A stretch of DNA of 64,000 bases. Source: Serratia marcescens. Its GTDB lineage: Bacteria > Pseudomonadota > Gammaproteobacteria > Enterobacterales > Enterobacteriaceae. The stretch spans positions 1,426,001 to 1,490,000 of the forward strand of contig NZ_JARVZZ010000001.1 in assembly GCF_029846115.1 (NCBI RefSeq). The letters are read 5' to 3'. Of the stretch, positions 26,203-38,159 are shown piece after piece. The position numbers and the translations under genes were made by a program. The notes beneath the pieces were generated by a model that was given only the letters and a program-made list of their open reading frames with translations, was not told the origin of the DNA and made no database searches. How positions within the stretch are numbered: the first letter of the stretch is position 1; the number at the start of each line of letters is the position of its first letter.

Positions 26203-27771
26203 CTATTTGCTGACGCGATCGTAGTAGACCATGTCGGCGTTCAGCCCCTGTTGGTAGCCTTTGACATTGTCGCGCAGCACCACTTCGGTTTTGGCCTGAT
26301 CGATAAACACGTACGGCGAACTGCGCTGCAGTTCCTGCTGCATGGCGGTGTACAGCGCGCGGCGCTTGGCCGGATCGGCTTCGGCCAGCGCCGCCAGCGT
26401 CTGCTGGTTCAACTGCGGGATCTGCCAGCCGTTCAGCCCGGCCACCGTGCTGCTTTTGCCGTCGTTGTAGGCGAAGGCGCTGGCGTTGGAGTGGGCGTCG
26501 AAGTAATCCGGGATCCACAGGCGGATCGCCGCCTGATGCTGCCTGGCGCGCACGCGGGAGTAAACCTGGCTGCCCGCGGCCGGCAGCAGCTCGACCTTCA
26601 CGCCGGCGGCGGCGAAGCTGCCCTGCAGCGCCTGCGCGATGGTGATGAACGGCGGCTTGTTCTCCACGTCCAGCGTAAAGGCGGCGTGGGTGATGCCCGC
26701 CTTGGCCAAGATGGCTTTCGCCTTGGCCGGATCGTAGCGGAACGGATTGGTCTCCAGCGCGCCCGGCAGCCCGACCGGCAGGAAGCTCTGGTGCACGAAG
26801 TATTGGCCCTTCAGCAGATCCTTCGTGATGCCCTGATAATCCACCAGGTAGCGCGCCGCTTCCCAGAAGGCCGGGTTATTCAGCAGCGGATTGGCGCCGT
26901 TGCCGGTGTTGAACACCAGGTAGTTTTGCTCGGCGGACGGGATCTCCAGCACCTTGACGCCCGGCTGGTTTTTCAGCGTGTCGGTCTGATCGGCGCCCAG
27001 TTCGCGGGCGATATCGGCGTCGCCCTGCTGGATCAGCAGGCGGCGGGTGGCCGGATCCGGCACGTTTTTAATGATGATGTTTTTCAGCTGCGGCTTGTCG
27101 CCCGGCGTGGTGGGGTTGGCGTCCAGCACGATCGCCTGATGCGGCTGATAGACGCGCATTTTGAACGGGCCGCTGCCGGCGGAGTGCATTTTCAGCCAGG
27201 CGTTGCCGAAGTCGCCGTCTTTGACGTTGGCCAGCGCCGCTTTGCTGTCGACGATCGAGGCGATCGGCGTCGAGAGGATATTCAACGCTACCGCCGGGCT
27301 GACGTCCGCCGTCCAGCGCAGCTGCACCGTATGTTCGTCGATCTTCTTCAGCTGCGCGTCGATGTTGTCCGGCTGCCAGCCGAGCACGTTGAGGATGAAC
27401 GCCGGCGATTTGTTCATTTTGACCGCGCGGCTGTAGGAAAAGATCACGTCGTCGGCGGTCAGCGGGTTGCCGGAGGCAAACGTCGCCTGCGGCCGCAGTT
27501 TCACCGTCAGCGTTTTGGCCGCCGTATCGCTCTGCCAGCTTTCCGCCAGCACCGGCGCCACCTTGGCCGGATCGTCGCGATCCGCCTGCACCAATCGCTG
27601 GTACAGGCTGGGCACCGTCTGGATGCTGGAGAGTTCGTTGGCTTCTGCCGGATCGAGGCTGACGATGTCATCCAGCGATTGCACCACCACCAGCGTATTC
27701 GGCGGCGTGGCGGCTAACGCGGCGGCGGGCAGGGCAGCGAGCAGGAACAGCGGCAAGAGTTTGGTTTTCAT
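26203..27771 (-). CDS. ABC transporter substrate-binding protein, family 5 (peptide/nickel type)
   Basis: 522 residues with a signal peptide, KLLPLFLLAALPAAALA, so it is periplasmic. The SBP family 5 core is clear: LVVVQSLDDIVSLDPAEANE near the start, LRPQATFASGNPLTADDVIFS, and NPFRYDPAKAKAILAKAGI in the middle. Such proteins deliver oligopeptides or related ligands to an ABC importer. No permease or ATPase genes adjoin it, so it is an orphan binding protein that may share an importer encoded elsewhere. The ligand cannot be predicted. It lies between pyrL and argI, with 114 gene-free bases before pyrL and about 190 before argI. Confidence 0.88.
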   Translation of the reverse strand: MKTKLLPLFLLAALPAAALAATPPNTLVVVQSLDDIVSLDPAEANELSSIQTVPSLYQRLVQADRDDPAKVAPVLAESWQSDTAAKTLTVKLRPQATFASGNPLTADDVIFSYSRAVKMNKSPAFILNVLGWQPDNIDAQLKKIDEHTVQLRWTADVSPAVALNILSTPIASIVDSKAALANVKDGDFGNAWLKMHSAGSGPFKMRVYQPHQAIVLDANPTTPGDKPQLKNIIIKNVPDPATRRLLIQQGDADIARELGADQTDTLKNQPGVKVLEIPSAEQNYLVFNTGNGANPLLNNPAFWEAARYLVDYQGITKDLLKGQYFVHQSFLPVGLPGALETNPFRYDPAKAKAILAKAGITHAAFTLDVENKPPFITIAQALQGSFAAAGVKVELLPAAGSQVYSRVRARQHQAAIRLWIPDYFDAHSNASAFAYNDGKSSTVAGLNGWQIPQLNQQTLAALAEADPAKRRALYTAMQQELQRSSPYVFIDQAKTEVVLRDNVKGYQQGLNADMVYYDRVSK

Positions 27772-27927
27772 CGATGTGTATCCCCTGAAGGCGCCGCAAG
27801 GCGGCGCTGAGAACGGTTTGTTATCGTTGGTTTTTACGGCGCGGGCGCCGTCGGCCTGTCACGGTAGAACCTTTGCCGGCGGCGGGCAAAGGTCAATCCG
27901 CTATTTGATATTCCAGGAATATATTAG

Positions 27928-27954
27928 CCGCCCTGGCCGGGGGCGCCAGGGCGG
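27928..27954 (-). terminator. Hairpin after argI
   Basis: CCGCCCTGGC and GCCAGGGCGG form a perfect 10-bp stem with a 7-base loop, 12 bases beyond the argI stop. The following minus-strand sequence is AT-rich but lacks a long T-run. Confidence 0.55.
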
Positions 27955-27965
27955 AGGGGGGACAA

Positions 27966-28985
27966 TCAGAGGGTTTCGCTCAGCGTGGCGACCAGCACCG
28001 CCTTGATGGTGTGCAGCCGGTTTTCCGCCTGATCGAACACCACGCTGTGCGCCGATTCGAATACTTCGTCGGTCACTTCCATGCCGCCGTGCAGATCGTA
28101 CTGTTGCGCCATCTGCTTGCCGAGCGTGGTTTGATCGTCGTGGAACGCCGGCAGGCAGTGCAGGAACTTCACGTTCGGGTTGCCGCTCAGCTTCAGCATC
28201 GCCATGTTGACCTGATACGGCCGCAGCAGCGCGATACGCTCCTGCCAGGTCTCTTTCGGTTCACCCATCGAAACCCAGACGTCGGTGTAGAGGAAGTCGG
28301 CGTCTTGCACCCCTTCGGCGATGTCTTCGGTCAGGGTGAGTTTCGCGCCGGTTTGTTGCGCCAGCGCCTGGCACTCGGCCACCAGCTCCGGCTGTGGCCA
28401 GCAGGCCTTCGGCGCCACCAGCCGCAGATCCATACCCGCCAGCGCGGCGGCTTCCAGCAGCGTGTTGCCCATGTTGTTGCGCGCGTCGCCGACGTACGCC
28501 AGCTTCACTTCACTCAGCGCCTTGCCCGGCAGGTGCTCCTGCACGGTGAGCAGATCCGCCAGTAATTGGGTAGGGTGAAACTCGTCGGTCAGGCCGTTCC
28601 ATACCGGCACGCCGGCGTGTTCCGCCAGGGTTTCCACCAGCGCCTGGCCGTAGCCGCGGTACTGAATACCGTCGTACAGGCGGCCCAGCACCCGGGCGGT
28701 GTCTTTCATCGACTCTTTATGGCCGATCTGGCTGCCGCTTGGGCCGAGGTAAGTGACCTGCGCACCCTGATCGAATGCGGCAACTTCGAAAGAGCATCGC
28801 GTGCGGGTCGAGTCTTTTTCGAAGATGAGCGCAATGTTTTTGCCCTGCAGCCGGCGCTGTTCCTGCCCCTGCTTCTTGGCCTGCTTCAGATCGGCCGAAA
28901 GCCGCAGCAGCGCCTGCAGCTCGGCGGGGGTGAAATCCATTAACCTCAGAAAGTGACGTTGGTAGAACGCATTGCCGGTGCTCAT
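27966..28985 (-). CDS. argI: Ornithine carbamoyltransferase
   Basis: 339 residues from the ATG at 28985; the in-frame ATG at 29051 would read through both ARG boxes and is rejected. Carbamoyl-phosphate site [20 protein letters not shown], ornithine loop [13 protein letters not shown] and [21 protein letters not shown] match E. coli ArgI/ArgF. It makes citrulline from ornithine and carbamoyl phosphate in arginine synthesis. Its position next to rraB and miaE is that of argI. ArgR control is shown by a pair of ARG boxes just upstream. Confidence 0.96.
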   Translation of the reverse strand: MSTGNAFYQRHFLRLMDFTPAELQALLRLSADLKQAKKQGQEQRRLQGKNIALIFEKDSTRTRCSFEVAAFDQGAQVTYLGPSGSQIGHKESMKDTARVLGRLYDGIQYRGYGQALVETLAEHAGVPVWNGLTDEFHPTQLLADLLTVQEHLPGKALSEVKLAYVGDARNNMGNTLLEAAALAGMDLRLVAPKACWPQPELVAECQALAQQTGAKLTLTEDIAEGVQDADFLYTDVWVSMGEPKETWQERIALLRPYQVNMAMLKLSGNPNVKFLHCLPAFHDDQTTLGKQMAQQYDLHGGMEVTDEVFESAHSVVFDQAENRLHTIKAVLVATLSETL

Positions 28986-29007
28986 AGTCCGATTCCCTGA
29001 TTGCTTA

Positions 29008-29046
29008 ATTGAATTAAAATTCACTTTATATGTATGAATATTCAAT
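29008..29046 (-). promoter_or_regulatory. Twin ARG boxes (ArgR operator) of argI
   Basis: Box 1 (29008-29025) contains TGAATTAAAATTCA, a perfect TGAAT-N4-ATTCA. Box 2 (29029-29046) contains TGTATGAATATTCA, 9 of 10 arm positions. The boxes are separated by 3 bp, the canonical spacing for an ArgR hexamer. Arginine-bound ArgR would repress argI here. Confidence 0.9.
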
Positions 29047-29147
29047 TTCAACCCCAGCGAGGAAATCTTTCACGTTTATCGTGGAAGCAATGTCGGCGGT
29101 GTGTGAAAATAGAAGGAATGAAGGCCATTTGACTTGAGGATATAGGC

Positions 29148-29573
29148 ATGGCAAACCGCGAATTGCTGGAAGAACAACGTGAAGAGACCCGCCTGATCAT
29201 CGAAGAACTGCTGGAAGACGGCAGCGATCCGGACGCGCTCTACACCATCGAGCACCATCTGTCCGCCGAGAAATTTGAGGTTCTGGAGCAGGCCGCCGTT
29301 GAAGCCTTCAAGCTGGGCTACGAAGTGACCGACGCCGAGGAGCTGGAAGTGGAAGACGGTTCGATGGTGATGTGCTGCGACGTGATCAGCGAAGTCGGCC
29401 TGAACGCCGAGCTGATCGACGCTCAGGTCGAGCAGCTGGTGGCGCTGGCGGAACGCTGCGGCGTCAACTATGACGGCTGGGGCACCTACTTCGAAGATCC
29501 GAACGGTGAAGACGGTGAGGAAGACGAAGACGGCGACTACATCGACGAAGACGACGACGGCAAACGCCACTGA
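29148..29573 (+). CDS. rraB: RraB, protein inhibitor of RNase E
   Basis: 141 residues starting [22 protein letters not shown], with a central ferredoxin-like core and a very acidic C-terminal tail rich in Asp and Glu (about residues 120-137). It binds the C-terminal scaffold of RNase E and changes degradosome composition and mRNA decay in the cytoplasm. It is divergent from argI, the usual enterobacterial arrangement. A GC-rich hairpin (29594-29613) sits between it and miaE without a T-run. Confidence 0.93.
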   Translation: MANRELLEEQREETRLIIEELLEDGSDPDALYTIEHHLSAEKFEVLEQAAVEAFKLGYEVTDAEELEVEDGSMVMCCDVISEVGLNAELIDAQVEQLVALAERCGVNYDGWGTYFEDPNGEDGEEDEDGDYIDEDDDGKRH

Positions 29574-29625
29574 TTAACCCCGCTTATTCACATGGGCCGG
29601 TTCTCGCCGGCCCCTGATAAACGCC

Positions 29626-30390
29626 ATGACATACCAATCCCTGTTAGCCCCGATTTTAAGCTTCCTGCACTGTGAAACGCCCGACGCCTGGATCGACGCC
29701 GCGCGCCGTCCGGAAAACCTGCAGCTGTTGCTGACCGACCACCTGGTGTGCGAGCTGAAAGCCGCGCAGACCGGCATGTGGCTGATCCGCCGCTACGTGG
29801 CGGACAAAGAGAGCGGCGACGCGCTGTTGGCGCTGCTGCGGCCCTACGAGGCGTTTCTGCACGAGGCGCAGAGCGCGCCGGACACGTTGTTCCGCCAGGG
29901 CCAGTTCACCCGCAAGATCCTGCCGAAAAACGGCTCGGCCTACGGCCAGGATCTGGCGGATCGCATGGTGCTGTTGATCAAGGAAGAGCTGCATCACTTC
30001 TCGCAGGTGCTGGAGATCATGCAGGCGCGCGGGATCCCGTATCGCAAGATCACCGCCAGCCGCTACGCCAAGGGCATGATCCGCGAGATCCGCACTCACG
30101 ATCCGGCGACGCTGATCGACAAACTGATCTGCGGCGCCTACATCGAAGCGCGATCCTGTGAACGCTTCGCCAAGCTGGCACCGCATCTGGACGACGAGCT
30201 GAACCGCTTTTACGTCTCGCTGCTGCGATCCGAAGCGCGGCACTATCAGGACTACCTGACGCTGGCCGAGCAGATCGCCGGCGGCGACATCAGCGAACGG
30301 GTGGCGCATTTCGGCCGCCTTGAGGCTGAACTGATCCTGTCGCCGGACAGCGAACTGCGTTTCCACAGCGGCGTGCCCGCCGCCGCCTGA
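29626..30390 (+). CDS. miaE: MiaE, tRNA 2-methylthio-N6-isopentenyl adenosine-37 hydroxylase
   Basis: 254 residues of the ferritin-like diiron family. Metal ligands are visible in LIKEELHHFSQVLE (Glu...His), CGAYIEARSCERF (Glu) and SEARHYQDYL (Glu...His). It hydroxylates the isopentenyl group of ms2i6A37 in tRNAs reading UNN codons, using O2. MiaE is absent from E. coli K-12 but present in Salmonella, Serratia and others. It starts 52 bp after rraB on the same strand. Confidence 0.93.
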   Translation: MTYQSLLAPILSFLHCETPDAWIDAARRPENLQLLLTDHLVCELKAAQTGMWLIRRYVADKESGDALLALLRPYEAFLHEAQSAPDTLFRQGQFTRKILPKNGSAYGQDLADRMVLLIKEELHHFSQVLEIMQARGIPYRKITASRYAKGMIREIRTHDPATLIDKLICGAYIEARSCERFAKLAPHLDDELNRFYVSLLRSEARHYQDYLTLAEQIAGGDISERVAHFGRLEAELILSPDSELRFHSGVPAAA

Positions 30391-30405
30391 CGTTGAAGGG
30401 CGCCC

Positions 30406-32013
30406 CTACTGCGGCGCGCCCAGCAACAGATCCACCGCCTTTTCTGCCAGCATGATGGTCGGCGCATTGGTGTTGCCGCTGGTGAGCTGCGGCATCACCG
30501 AGCAGTCGATCACCCGCAGCTGTTCAAAACCGTGCACCCGCAGCTGCGGATCGGTCACCGCGTCCTGCGGCGACAGCCCCATGCGGCAGCTGCCCACCGG
30601 GTGATACACCGTCTTGCAGAAGTTGCGCACGAAGGCTTCCAGCTGCGCCTCATCGCGCGTCCACTCCGGCTGCGGCATCAGCAGATCTTTGATCAGCGGC
30701 TTCAGCGCCGCGGTTTGCAGGAAGCCCAGGCCGAACTTCACCGCGCGCACGCTGCCGGCCAGATCGTCCGGGTGGCCAAGGTAGTTGGCGTGCAGCTTGA
30801 CCGGATCGTGCGGGTTGCTGCTGCGCAGCAGCACTTCGCCGCGCGCCTTCGGCTGCAGGTAGCCGACCTTGAGCGTAAAGCCGTGAATGTTCGGCAGCGG
30901 CTCGCCGGGCACGTCGTCCCAGCTGTCCAGCAGCGGCAGGAAGTGGATCTGCACATCCGGCCGGCCGTCGCCCTGGCTGTCGGTGAAGGCGGCGCCTTCC
31001 AGCACGTTGGACGAGAGCACGCCGCTGCGAAACGCCAGCCACTGCGCACCGTGGCTCAGCGCCTGCAGGCCGCGATCGGCGCCGAACAGGCTGATCGGTT
31101 CGCGGGTGCTGACGTTGATCGACATGTGCAGGTGGTCGTGGAAGTTTTTGCCCACCGGCAGATCCGCCCGCACCTCGATGCCCAACTGCTGCAGGTGGTC
31201 GCGCGGGCCGATGCCGGAGAGCATCAGCAGCTTCGGCGAACCGACCGCGCCAGCGCTGACGATCACCTCTTTGGTGGCGTGCGCGGTGACTTCTGCGCCG
31301 CCGTTCTGGCTGTAGACCACGCCGGTGGCGACGTTGCCCTCGAAGGTCAGCCGGTGCGCCAGCGCGTTCAGTTTCACCACCAGCCGCCGTTCGTCGCGCA
31401 CCGCCTTCAGGTAGGTGCGGGCGGTGCTGGCGCGTTCGCCGTTGTGGGTGGTGGTTTGGTAGAAGCCGACGCCGTGCTGGCTGTCGCCGTTGAAGTCGTT
31501 GCGGTAGGGCAGGTTCAGCTCCTGGCCGGCGCGGATAAACGCCATGCTGAGCGGGTGACGGTAGCGGTTTTCGCTGACCGGCAGCAGCCCGTCGGCGCCG
31601 TGGTAGTCGTCCGACAGGCTTTCGTTGGCCTCGGCGCGTTTAAAATAGGGCAGCACCTCGCGGTAGCTCCAGCCGGTGCAGCCGTAGCGGTCGGCCCAGT
31701 CGTCGTAGTCCTGCGGCTGGCCGCGCAGGTAGATCATGCCGTTGACCGAACTGCTGCCGCCCAGCACCTTGCCCTGCGCGATCTGCATGCGGCGGTTATT
31801 GGCGTGCGGTTCCGGTTCCGTCTCGTAGGGCCAGCTCTTTTTAGCGATGATCTTGGCCACGCCGGCCGGCATCTTGATGAACAGGTTATTGTCGTCGCCG
31901 CCGGCTTCCATCAGCAGCACCCGCGCCTGGGTGCGGCGGATCAGCTGAGCCGCCAGCACGCAGCCGGCGGAACCGGCGCCGACGATGATGTAATCAAAGG
32001 TATTTTCCGACAT
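30406..32013 (-). CDS. GMC-family FAD oxidoreductase (choline dehydrogenase-like)
   Basis: 535 residues from the ATG at 32013, where the FAD-binding strand begins (FDYIIVGAGSAGCVLAAQL). GMC signatures follow: GKVLGGSSSVNGMIYLRGQ, SAGAVGSPKLLMLSGIG and the C-terminal VYHPVGSCRMG with active-site His, then MPQLTSGNTNAPTIMLAEK. It oxidises an alcohol to an aldehyde with FAD. Without betB, betI or betT neighbours it is probably not BetA itself; alcohol dehydrogenases of the AlkJ type have the same motifs. It stands alone and is convergent with miaE. Confidence 0.88.
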   Translation of the reverse strand: MSENTFDYIIVGAGSAGCVLAAQLIRRTQARVLLMEAGGDDNNLFIKMPAGVAKIIAKKSWPYETEPEPHANNRRMQIAQGKVLGGSSSVNGMIYLRGQPQDYDDWADRYGCTGWSYREVLPYFKRAEANESLSDDYHGADGLLPVSENRYRHPLSMAFIRAGQELNLPYRNDFNGDSQHGVGFYQTTTHNGERASTARTYLKAVRDERRLVVKLNALAHRLTFEGNVATGVVYSQNGGAEVTAHATKEVIVSAGAVGSPKLLMLSGIGPRDHLQQLGIEVRADLPVGKNFHDHLHMSINVSTREPISLFGADRGLQALSHGAQWLAFRSGVLSSNVLEGAAFTDSQGDGRPDVQIHFLPLLDSWDDVPGEPLPNIHGFTLKVGYLQPKARGEVLLRSSNPHDPVKLHANYLGHPDDLAGSVRAVKFGLGFLQTAALKPLIKDLLMPQPEWTRDEAQLEAFVRNFCKTVYHPVGSCRMGLSPQDAVTDPQLRVHGFEQLRVIDCSVMPQLTSGNTNAPTIMLAEKAVDLLLGAPQ

Positions 32014-32194
32014 GACAGCTCTCCGTGCGCGATTGGGATACTGGCAGAGTAACGCGGGGGGAAAAGCGGTCAATTTACGATCGTTAATTTATTAACGAAC
32101 TTCACATTAAATTTACGTAGTGGTTTTTAACGTCAGTTTATCTGCTTGAAAAACGGCGTTATAGTGAGTTTTACTGATTGATTGCGATATTAAT

Positions 32195-32217
32195 AAAAAG
32201 GCGCAGCAAGCTGCGCC
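32195..32217 (-). terminator. Rho-independent terminator of the GNAT gene
   Basis: On the minus strand GGCGCAG, loop CTTG, CTGCGCC is followed by five T (plus-strand A-run 32195-32199), about 20 bases beyond the stop. Confidence 0.85.
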
Positions 32218-32238
32218 CTGATGTGCAGGCGGGGGCGA

Positions 32239-32742
32239 TTACAGCGTTTTCAGCATGGTGACTTCGCAATCGACGTGGCCGGTGGCGCCCATCGCGTGGT
32301 CGATGTGTTCGAAGCCCAGGTGTTCGTACAGCGCAACGGCCTGCGTCAGGCTGGCGGTGGTCTCGAGGTAACAACAGCGGAAGCCGTGCTGGCGGGCGAA
32401 ATCCAGCGCCTGCAGCGCCAGGCGTTTCGCCAATCCCTTGCCGCGCAACACCGGCAGGAAATACATCTTCTGCAATTCGCAAATATCGTCTGCGCCGCCC
32501 TGCAGCGGCGCGATGCCACCGCCACCGGCGACCTGGCCGTCCACCTCGATCACCCAGTAAGCGCTGCGCGGCAGGCTGTAGAGCTGATACAGGGCGTCCA
32601 GATTGGGATCGGAGACGGTATAGCCTTTATCCGCCGTCAGGCCGTGCTCGGCGGAGACTTCGCGAATGACGTGAGCAATGGCGGGATTATCTTCCGCCGT
32701 GATGGGGCGCACCAGCAGGCGCGCCGGGGTTGCTGTTGTCAT
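32239..32742 (-). CDS. yjgM: YjgM-type GNAT acetyltransferase
   Basis: 167 residues from the ATG at 32742, exactly the length of E. coli YjgM; GAG lies about nine bases upstream, and ATGs at 32757 and 32859 are less likely. GNAT motif A is [19 protein letters not shown] (acetyl-CoA pyrophosphate loop RGKGLA) and motif B is [17 protein letters not shown]-acetyltransferases of this family are cytoplasmic; the substrate is not established. It lies between valS and the GMC oxidoreductase gene and has its own terminator. Confidence 0.85.
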   Translation of the reverse strand: MTTATPARLLVRPITAEDNPAIAHVIREVSAEHGLTADKGYTVSDPNLDALYQLYSLPRSAYWVIEVDGQVAGGGGIAPLQGGADDICELQKMYFLPVLRGKGLAKRLALQALDFARQHGFRCCYLETTASLTQAVALYEHLGFEHIDHAMGATGHVDCEVTMLKTL

Positions 32743-32886
32743 GTTTACACTCGCCATTGAAAGAGACCACGTTCGTTTTTCATTTTTATCGCAGCACGAA
32801 ACGCGCCGGGGGTTATTTCCCGGCGGCGTCCCTGCAGCAGTAATATCTTGTAATAACATCTAACCCGGCCCGGATGCAACGGCGAT

Positions 32887-32918
32887 AAAAAAACAGCGGG
32901 GAAGACCCCGCTGTTTTT
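32887..32918. terminator. Bidirectional terminator after valS
   Basis: CAGCGGGG, loop AAGA, CCCCGCTG (32894-32913) is flanked by seven A on the left and five T on the right. It can terminate in both directions and ends the holC-valS transcript 25 bases after the valS stop. Confidence 0.9.
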
Positions 32919-32942
32919 CAGGCGTTGGCATGAGCCGGTGGA

Positions 32943-35819
32943 TTACAGCGCGGCAATGGTCGCCTGCTGTTCCTGCAGCTTCACTTTGCCTTCTTTGCAG
33001 GCCGCCAGACGATCGCGCTCTTTGGCGACCACCGCTTCCGGCGCGCGCGCCACGAAGCCTTCGTTCGCCAGCTTGCCTTCGATCGAGGCGATTTCCGCAT
33101 CCAGTTTGCCCATCTCTTTCGCCAGGCGCGCGATCTCGGCGTCCTTGTCGATGAAACCGGCCATCGGGATCAGCAGCTCGGCGCCGTCCACCAGCTTGGT
33201 GACGGAGACCGGGCCTTTCTCACCGGCCGGCAGCAGCGCGATGGATTCCAGGCGCGCCAGACGGGCGATAAAGCTTTGGTTCTCCTGCACGCGGCGCTGG
33301 GCGTCGGCGCTGCAGTTGCGCAGCAGCACGTCGAGCGCTTTGCTAGGCGCGATGTTCATCTCGGCGCGGATGTTGCGCACGGCGATGATGGTTTGCTTGA
33401 TCCACTCCAGATCGTTCAGCGCCTGCTCGTCTTCCAGCGCGGCGTCATAGGCCGGGAACGGCTGCAGCATGATGGTGTCTGCGGTCGTGCCGGTCAGCGG
33501 CTTCACGCGCTGCCAGATGGTCTCGGTGATGAACGGAATGATCGGGTGCGCCAGGCGCAGCAGCGCTTCCAGCACGGTGATCAGCGTGTGGCGGGTGCCG
33601 CGCTGTTCCGCTTCGCTGCCGTTGCTCACCACCGGCTTGGTCAGCTCCAGATACCAGTCGCAGAACTGGTTCCAGGTGAATTCGTACAGGATGTTGGCCG
33701 CCAGATCGAAGCGGTAAGTGTCCAGCGCTTCGCGGTAGGCTTTCACCGTGCGGTTGAATTCGGCCAGGATCCAGCGATCCGCCAGCGATAGCACTTTCTC
33801 GCCGCCGTTGAAGCCGCAGTCGTGCGCTTCGGTGTTCATCAGCACGAAGCGGCTGGCGTTCCACAGCTTGTTACAGAAGTTGCGGTAGCCTTCCAGGCGC
33901 TTCATGTCCCAGTTGATGTCGCGGCCGGTCGAGGCCAGCGCCGCCAGGGTGAAGCGCAGGGCGTCGGTGCCGTGCGGCTCGATACCGTTCGGGAACTGCT
34001 TCTCGGTGCGCTTGCGGATTTTCTCCGCCAGCTGCGGCTGCATCATGTTGCCGGTGCGTTTTTCCAGCAGGTCTTCCAGCGAGATGCCGTCGACCATGTC
34101 CAGCGGATCGATCACGTTGCCTTTCGACTTGGACATCTTCTGGCCTTCGTCGTCGCGGATCAGGCCGGTCATGTAGACGGTCTTGAACGGCACCTGCGGC
34201 TTGCCGTTTTCATCCTTGATGAAGTGCATGGTCAGCATGATCATGCGCGCGATCCAGAAGAAGATGATGTCGAAGCCGCTGACCATCACGCTGGTCGGGT
34301 GGAAGGTTTTCAGCGCGTCGGTCTGCTCCGGCCATCCCAGGGTAGAGAAGGTCCACAGGCCGGATGAGAACCAGGTGTCCAGCACGTCTTCGTCCTGGGT
34401 CAGCACCACGTCGGCGCCCAGGTTGTTCTCGCTGCGCACTTCTTCTTCGCTGCGGCCCACGTAGACTTTGCCGTTCACGTCATACCAGGCCGGGATGCGG
34501 TGGCCCCACCACAGCTGGCGCGAGATGCACCAGTCCTGAATGTCGCGCATCCAGCTGAAGTACATGTTTTCGTACTGCTTCGGCACGAACTCGATTTGGC
34601 CCTGTTCGACCGCTTCCACCGCCACTTTGGCCAGCGGCGCGGTGCGCACATACCATTGGTCGGTCAGCATCGGCTCGATCACCACGCCGCCGCGGTCGCC
34701 GTAAGGCACCGTCAGGTCGTGCGGTTTAACCTCGTCCAGCAGGCCCAGATTTTCGAAGGCGGCAACCACTGCTTTACGCGCCGCGAAGCGCTCCAGGCCA
34801 CGGAACTCGGCCGGGATCTCGTTGCAGTAGTCGGTGCAGACTTCGCCCAGGGTGTTGAACACTTCCGCTTCCTGGCGTATGTCGCCGTCGAAGGTCAGAA
34901 TGTTGATCATCGGCAGGCCGTGGCGTTTGCCGACTTCGTAGTCGTTGAAATCGTGCGCCGGGGTGATCTTCACGCAGCCGGTGCCTTTTTCCATATCGGC
35001 GTGTTCGTCGCCGACGATGCGGATGCGGCGGCCGACCAGCGGCAGAATGATCTCTTTGCCGATCAGGTCTTTATAGCGCGGATCTTCCGGGTTGACCGCC
35101 ACGCCGGTATCGCCCAGCACGGTTTCCGGACGGGTGGTGGCGACCACCAGGTAGTCTTTGCCCTCGGCGGTTTTCGCGCCGTCGGCCAGCGGGTAGCGCA
35201 GGTGCCACATGGAACCTTTGGACTCGCGGTTTTCCACTTCCAGATCGGAGATGGCGGTGCGCAGCTTCGGATCCCAGTTCACCAGGCGCTTGCCGCGGTA
35301 GATCAGGTCTTCTTTGTGCAGACGGACAAACACTTCGCGCACCGCGTTCGACAGGCCTTCGTCCATGGTGAAGCGCTCGCGCTCCCAGTCCACGGAGTTG
35401 CCCAGACGGCGCATCTGGCGGGTGATGGTGCCGCCGGATTCCGCCTTCCACTGCCAGATTTTGTCGATGAACGCGTCACGGCCGTAGTCGTGGCGGGTTT
35501 TGCCTTCTTCCGCGGCGATCTTGCGCTCCACCACCATCTGGGTGGCGATGCCGGCGTGGTCGGTGCCCGCCTGCCACAGGGTGTTTTTACCCTGCATGCG
35601 CTGATAGCGGATCATGGTGTCCATGATGGTCTGCTGGAACGCGTGGCCCATGTGCAGGCTGCCGGTGACGTTTGGCGGCGGGATCATGATGCAGAAGCTT
35701 TCCTGGCTGGTGTCGCCGTTCGGCTTGAAGTAACCCTGATTCTCCCAGTGATCGTACAGCTTCTGTTCGATCTGTTTTGGGTCGTATGCGGTGTCGAGCT
35801 GACTGTTTGTCTTTTCCAT
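32943..35819 (-). CDS. valS: ValS, valyl-tRNA synthetase
   Basis: 958 residues of class I aminoacyl-tRNA synthetase. The HIGH motif is [17 protein letters not shown], the editing domain contains [17 protein letters not shown], the KMSKS motif is [15 protein letters not shown], and a C-terminal coiled-coil arm is rich in Lys, Glu and Leu. It charges tRNA-Val in the cytoplasm. The start [19 protein letters not shown] is a few residues longer than E. coli (951). It is 12 bp downstream of holC, the conserved enterobacterial pair. Confidence 0.98.
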   Translation of the reverse strand: MEKTNSQLDTAYDPKQIEQKLYDHWENQGYFKPNGDTSQESFCIMIPPPNVTGSLHMGHAFQQTIMDTMIRYQRMQGKNTLWQAGTDHAGIATQMVVERKIAAEEGKTRHDYGRDAFIDKIWQWKAESGGTITRQMRRLGNSVDWERERFTMDEGLSNAVREVFVRLHKEDLIYRGKRLVNWDPKLRTAISDLEVENRESKGSMWHLRYPLADGAKTAEGKDYLVVATTRPETVLGDTGVAVNPEDPRYKDLIGKEIILPLVGRRIRIVGDEHADMEKGTGCVKITPAHDFNDYEVGKRHGLPMINILTFDGDIRQEAEVFNTLGEVCTDYCNEIPAEFRGLERFAARKAVVAAFENLGLLDEVKPHDLTVPYGDRGGVVIEPMLTDQWYVRTAPLAKVAVEAVEQGQIEFVPKQYENMYFSWMRDIQDWCISRQLWWGHRIPAWYDVNGKVYVGRSEEEVRSENNLGADVVLTQDEDVLDTWFSSGLWTFSTLGWPEQTDALKTFHPTSVMVSGFDIIFFWIARMIMLTMHFIKDENGKPQVPFKTVYMTGLIRDDEGQKMSKSKGNVIDPLDMVDGISLEDLLEKRTGNMMQPQLAEKIRKRTEKQFPNGIEPHGTDALRFTLAALASTGRDINWDMKRLEGYRNFCNKLWNASRFVLMNTEAHDCGFNGGEKVLSLADRWILAEFNRTVKAYREALDTYRFDLAANILYEFTWNQFCDWYLELTKPVVSNGSEAEQRGTRHTLITVLEALLRLAHPIIPFITETIWQRVKPLTGTTADTIMLQPFPAYDAALEDEQALNDLEWIKQTIIAVRNIRAEMNIAPSKALDVLLRNCSADAQRRVQENQSFIARLARLESIALLPAGEKGPVSVTKLVDGAELLIPMAGFIDKDAEIARLAKEMGKLDAEIASIEGKLANEGFVARAPEAVVAKERDRLAACKEGKVKLQEQQATIAAL

Positions 35820-35831
35820 TCTTTATCGTAT

Positions 35832-36281
35832 TCAGTGAGTTGGCGGCGTAGCCGTGGTCAAATGGAAGCCGACGCTGCGATAGGCCTTGTAACGGTCGCG
35901 CGCCAACTGTTTCAGAGTGTCTTCGTAAGGAACGAAGTCTACCACTTCATGGAAAGCGGTAGCAAAATCGGCAAACTGCGGCAGCAGGGCGATCAGCAGA
36001 TCGCGCGGGGCGTTGCCGCGCTTGCCGGGCCAGCACAGTTCCACCGGCGCGCCATAGTGCGGCCCTTCGCCGGCCAGGTTGTGCGGCACGAATTCATGCG
36101 GCTCGCGCTGCCACAGCGCTTCGTCCAGCCGCTGGGCCTGCTCCTGGCTCTCGCAGGCGATCAGCACCCGCTTGCCGGCGCGCCAGCGTTCGGCGGCAAC
36201 GGCGCAGGCCACGGCCTCATGGGCGCTGAGCGCGCCTGACGGTTCCGCGTTGTCGAGCAAATAAAACGTCGCCTGTTTCAT
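35832..36281 (-). CDS. holC: HolC, DNA polymerase III chi subunit
   Basis: 149 residues starting MKQATFYLLDNAEPSG at 36281; the ATG at 36320 is upstream of the conserved start. Conserved stretches are GKRVLIACESQEQAQRLDEA, FVPHNLAGEGP and VDFVPYEDTLKQLARDRYKA. Chi links the clamp loader (through psi) to single-stranded DNA-binding protein at the replication fork. It is immediately upstream of valS in one transcript. Confidence 0.96.
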   Translation of the reverse strand: MKQATFYLLDNAEPSGALSAHEAVACAVAAERWRAGKRVLIACESQEQAQRLDEALWQREPHEFVPHNLAGEGPHYGAPVELCWPGKRGNAPRDLLIALLPQFADFATAFHEVVDFVPYEDTLKQLARDRYKAYRSVGFHLTTATPPTH

Positions 36282-36302
36282 TAAAGATCCACCGCTGCCG
36301 AT

Positions 36303-36335
36303 AAAAAAATGTAGGGGCACAGCATGCTGTGCCCC
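36303..36335 (-). terminator. 22-bp perfect palindrome between pepA and holC
   Basis: Bases 36314-36335 are a perfect self-complementary 22-mer (arms GGGGCACAGCA and TGCTGTGCCCC). On the minus strand it is followed three bases later by a seven-T run (36303-36309), so it can terminate the pepA transcript before holC. The stem-like unit may also be a dispersed Serratia palindrome. Confidence 0.65.
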
Positions 36336-36365
36336 TTGGGATTATACCTGAATTACCGCTCAGAT

Positions 36366-37892
<1,527 letters not shown>

Positions 37893-38159
37893 TTAAAGAC
37901 AAAGGCGGACGCTACGGCTAGAATAACCGACTCCGTAACGATCTCCTGCCATTTGAGTTAACGGATTATGTTAACCTGAACGGCATAAATTGCTCTGTTT
38001 TGGCGACTATAAGCAAGTTCCTATAGGACACCCAAACGGCTTGATGTTGTAATACTATTTTAGCTGTGAAGGTTGCCATATGATGAGAATAAATGGCGGA
38101 TTAACGATGAAATTATCGATTTTCCTGCAAAAAGACAAGTTTTCACAGGCGTAATAAGC

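Noticed and set aside
30532..32052. 506-codon open frame antisense to the GMC oxidoreductase gene
   Set aside because: Shadow frame; no ribosome binding site or family resemblance.
34500..36239. 579-codon open frame spanning valS and holC on the opposite strand
   Set aside because: Crosses two well-identified genes and is compositionally a shadow.
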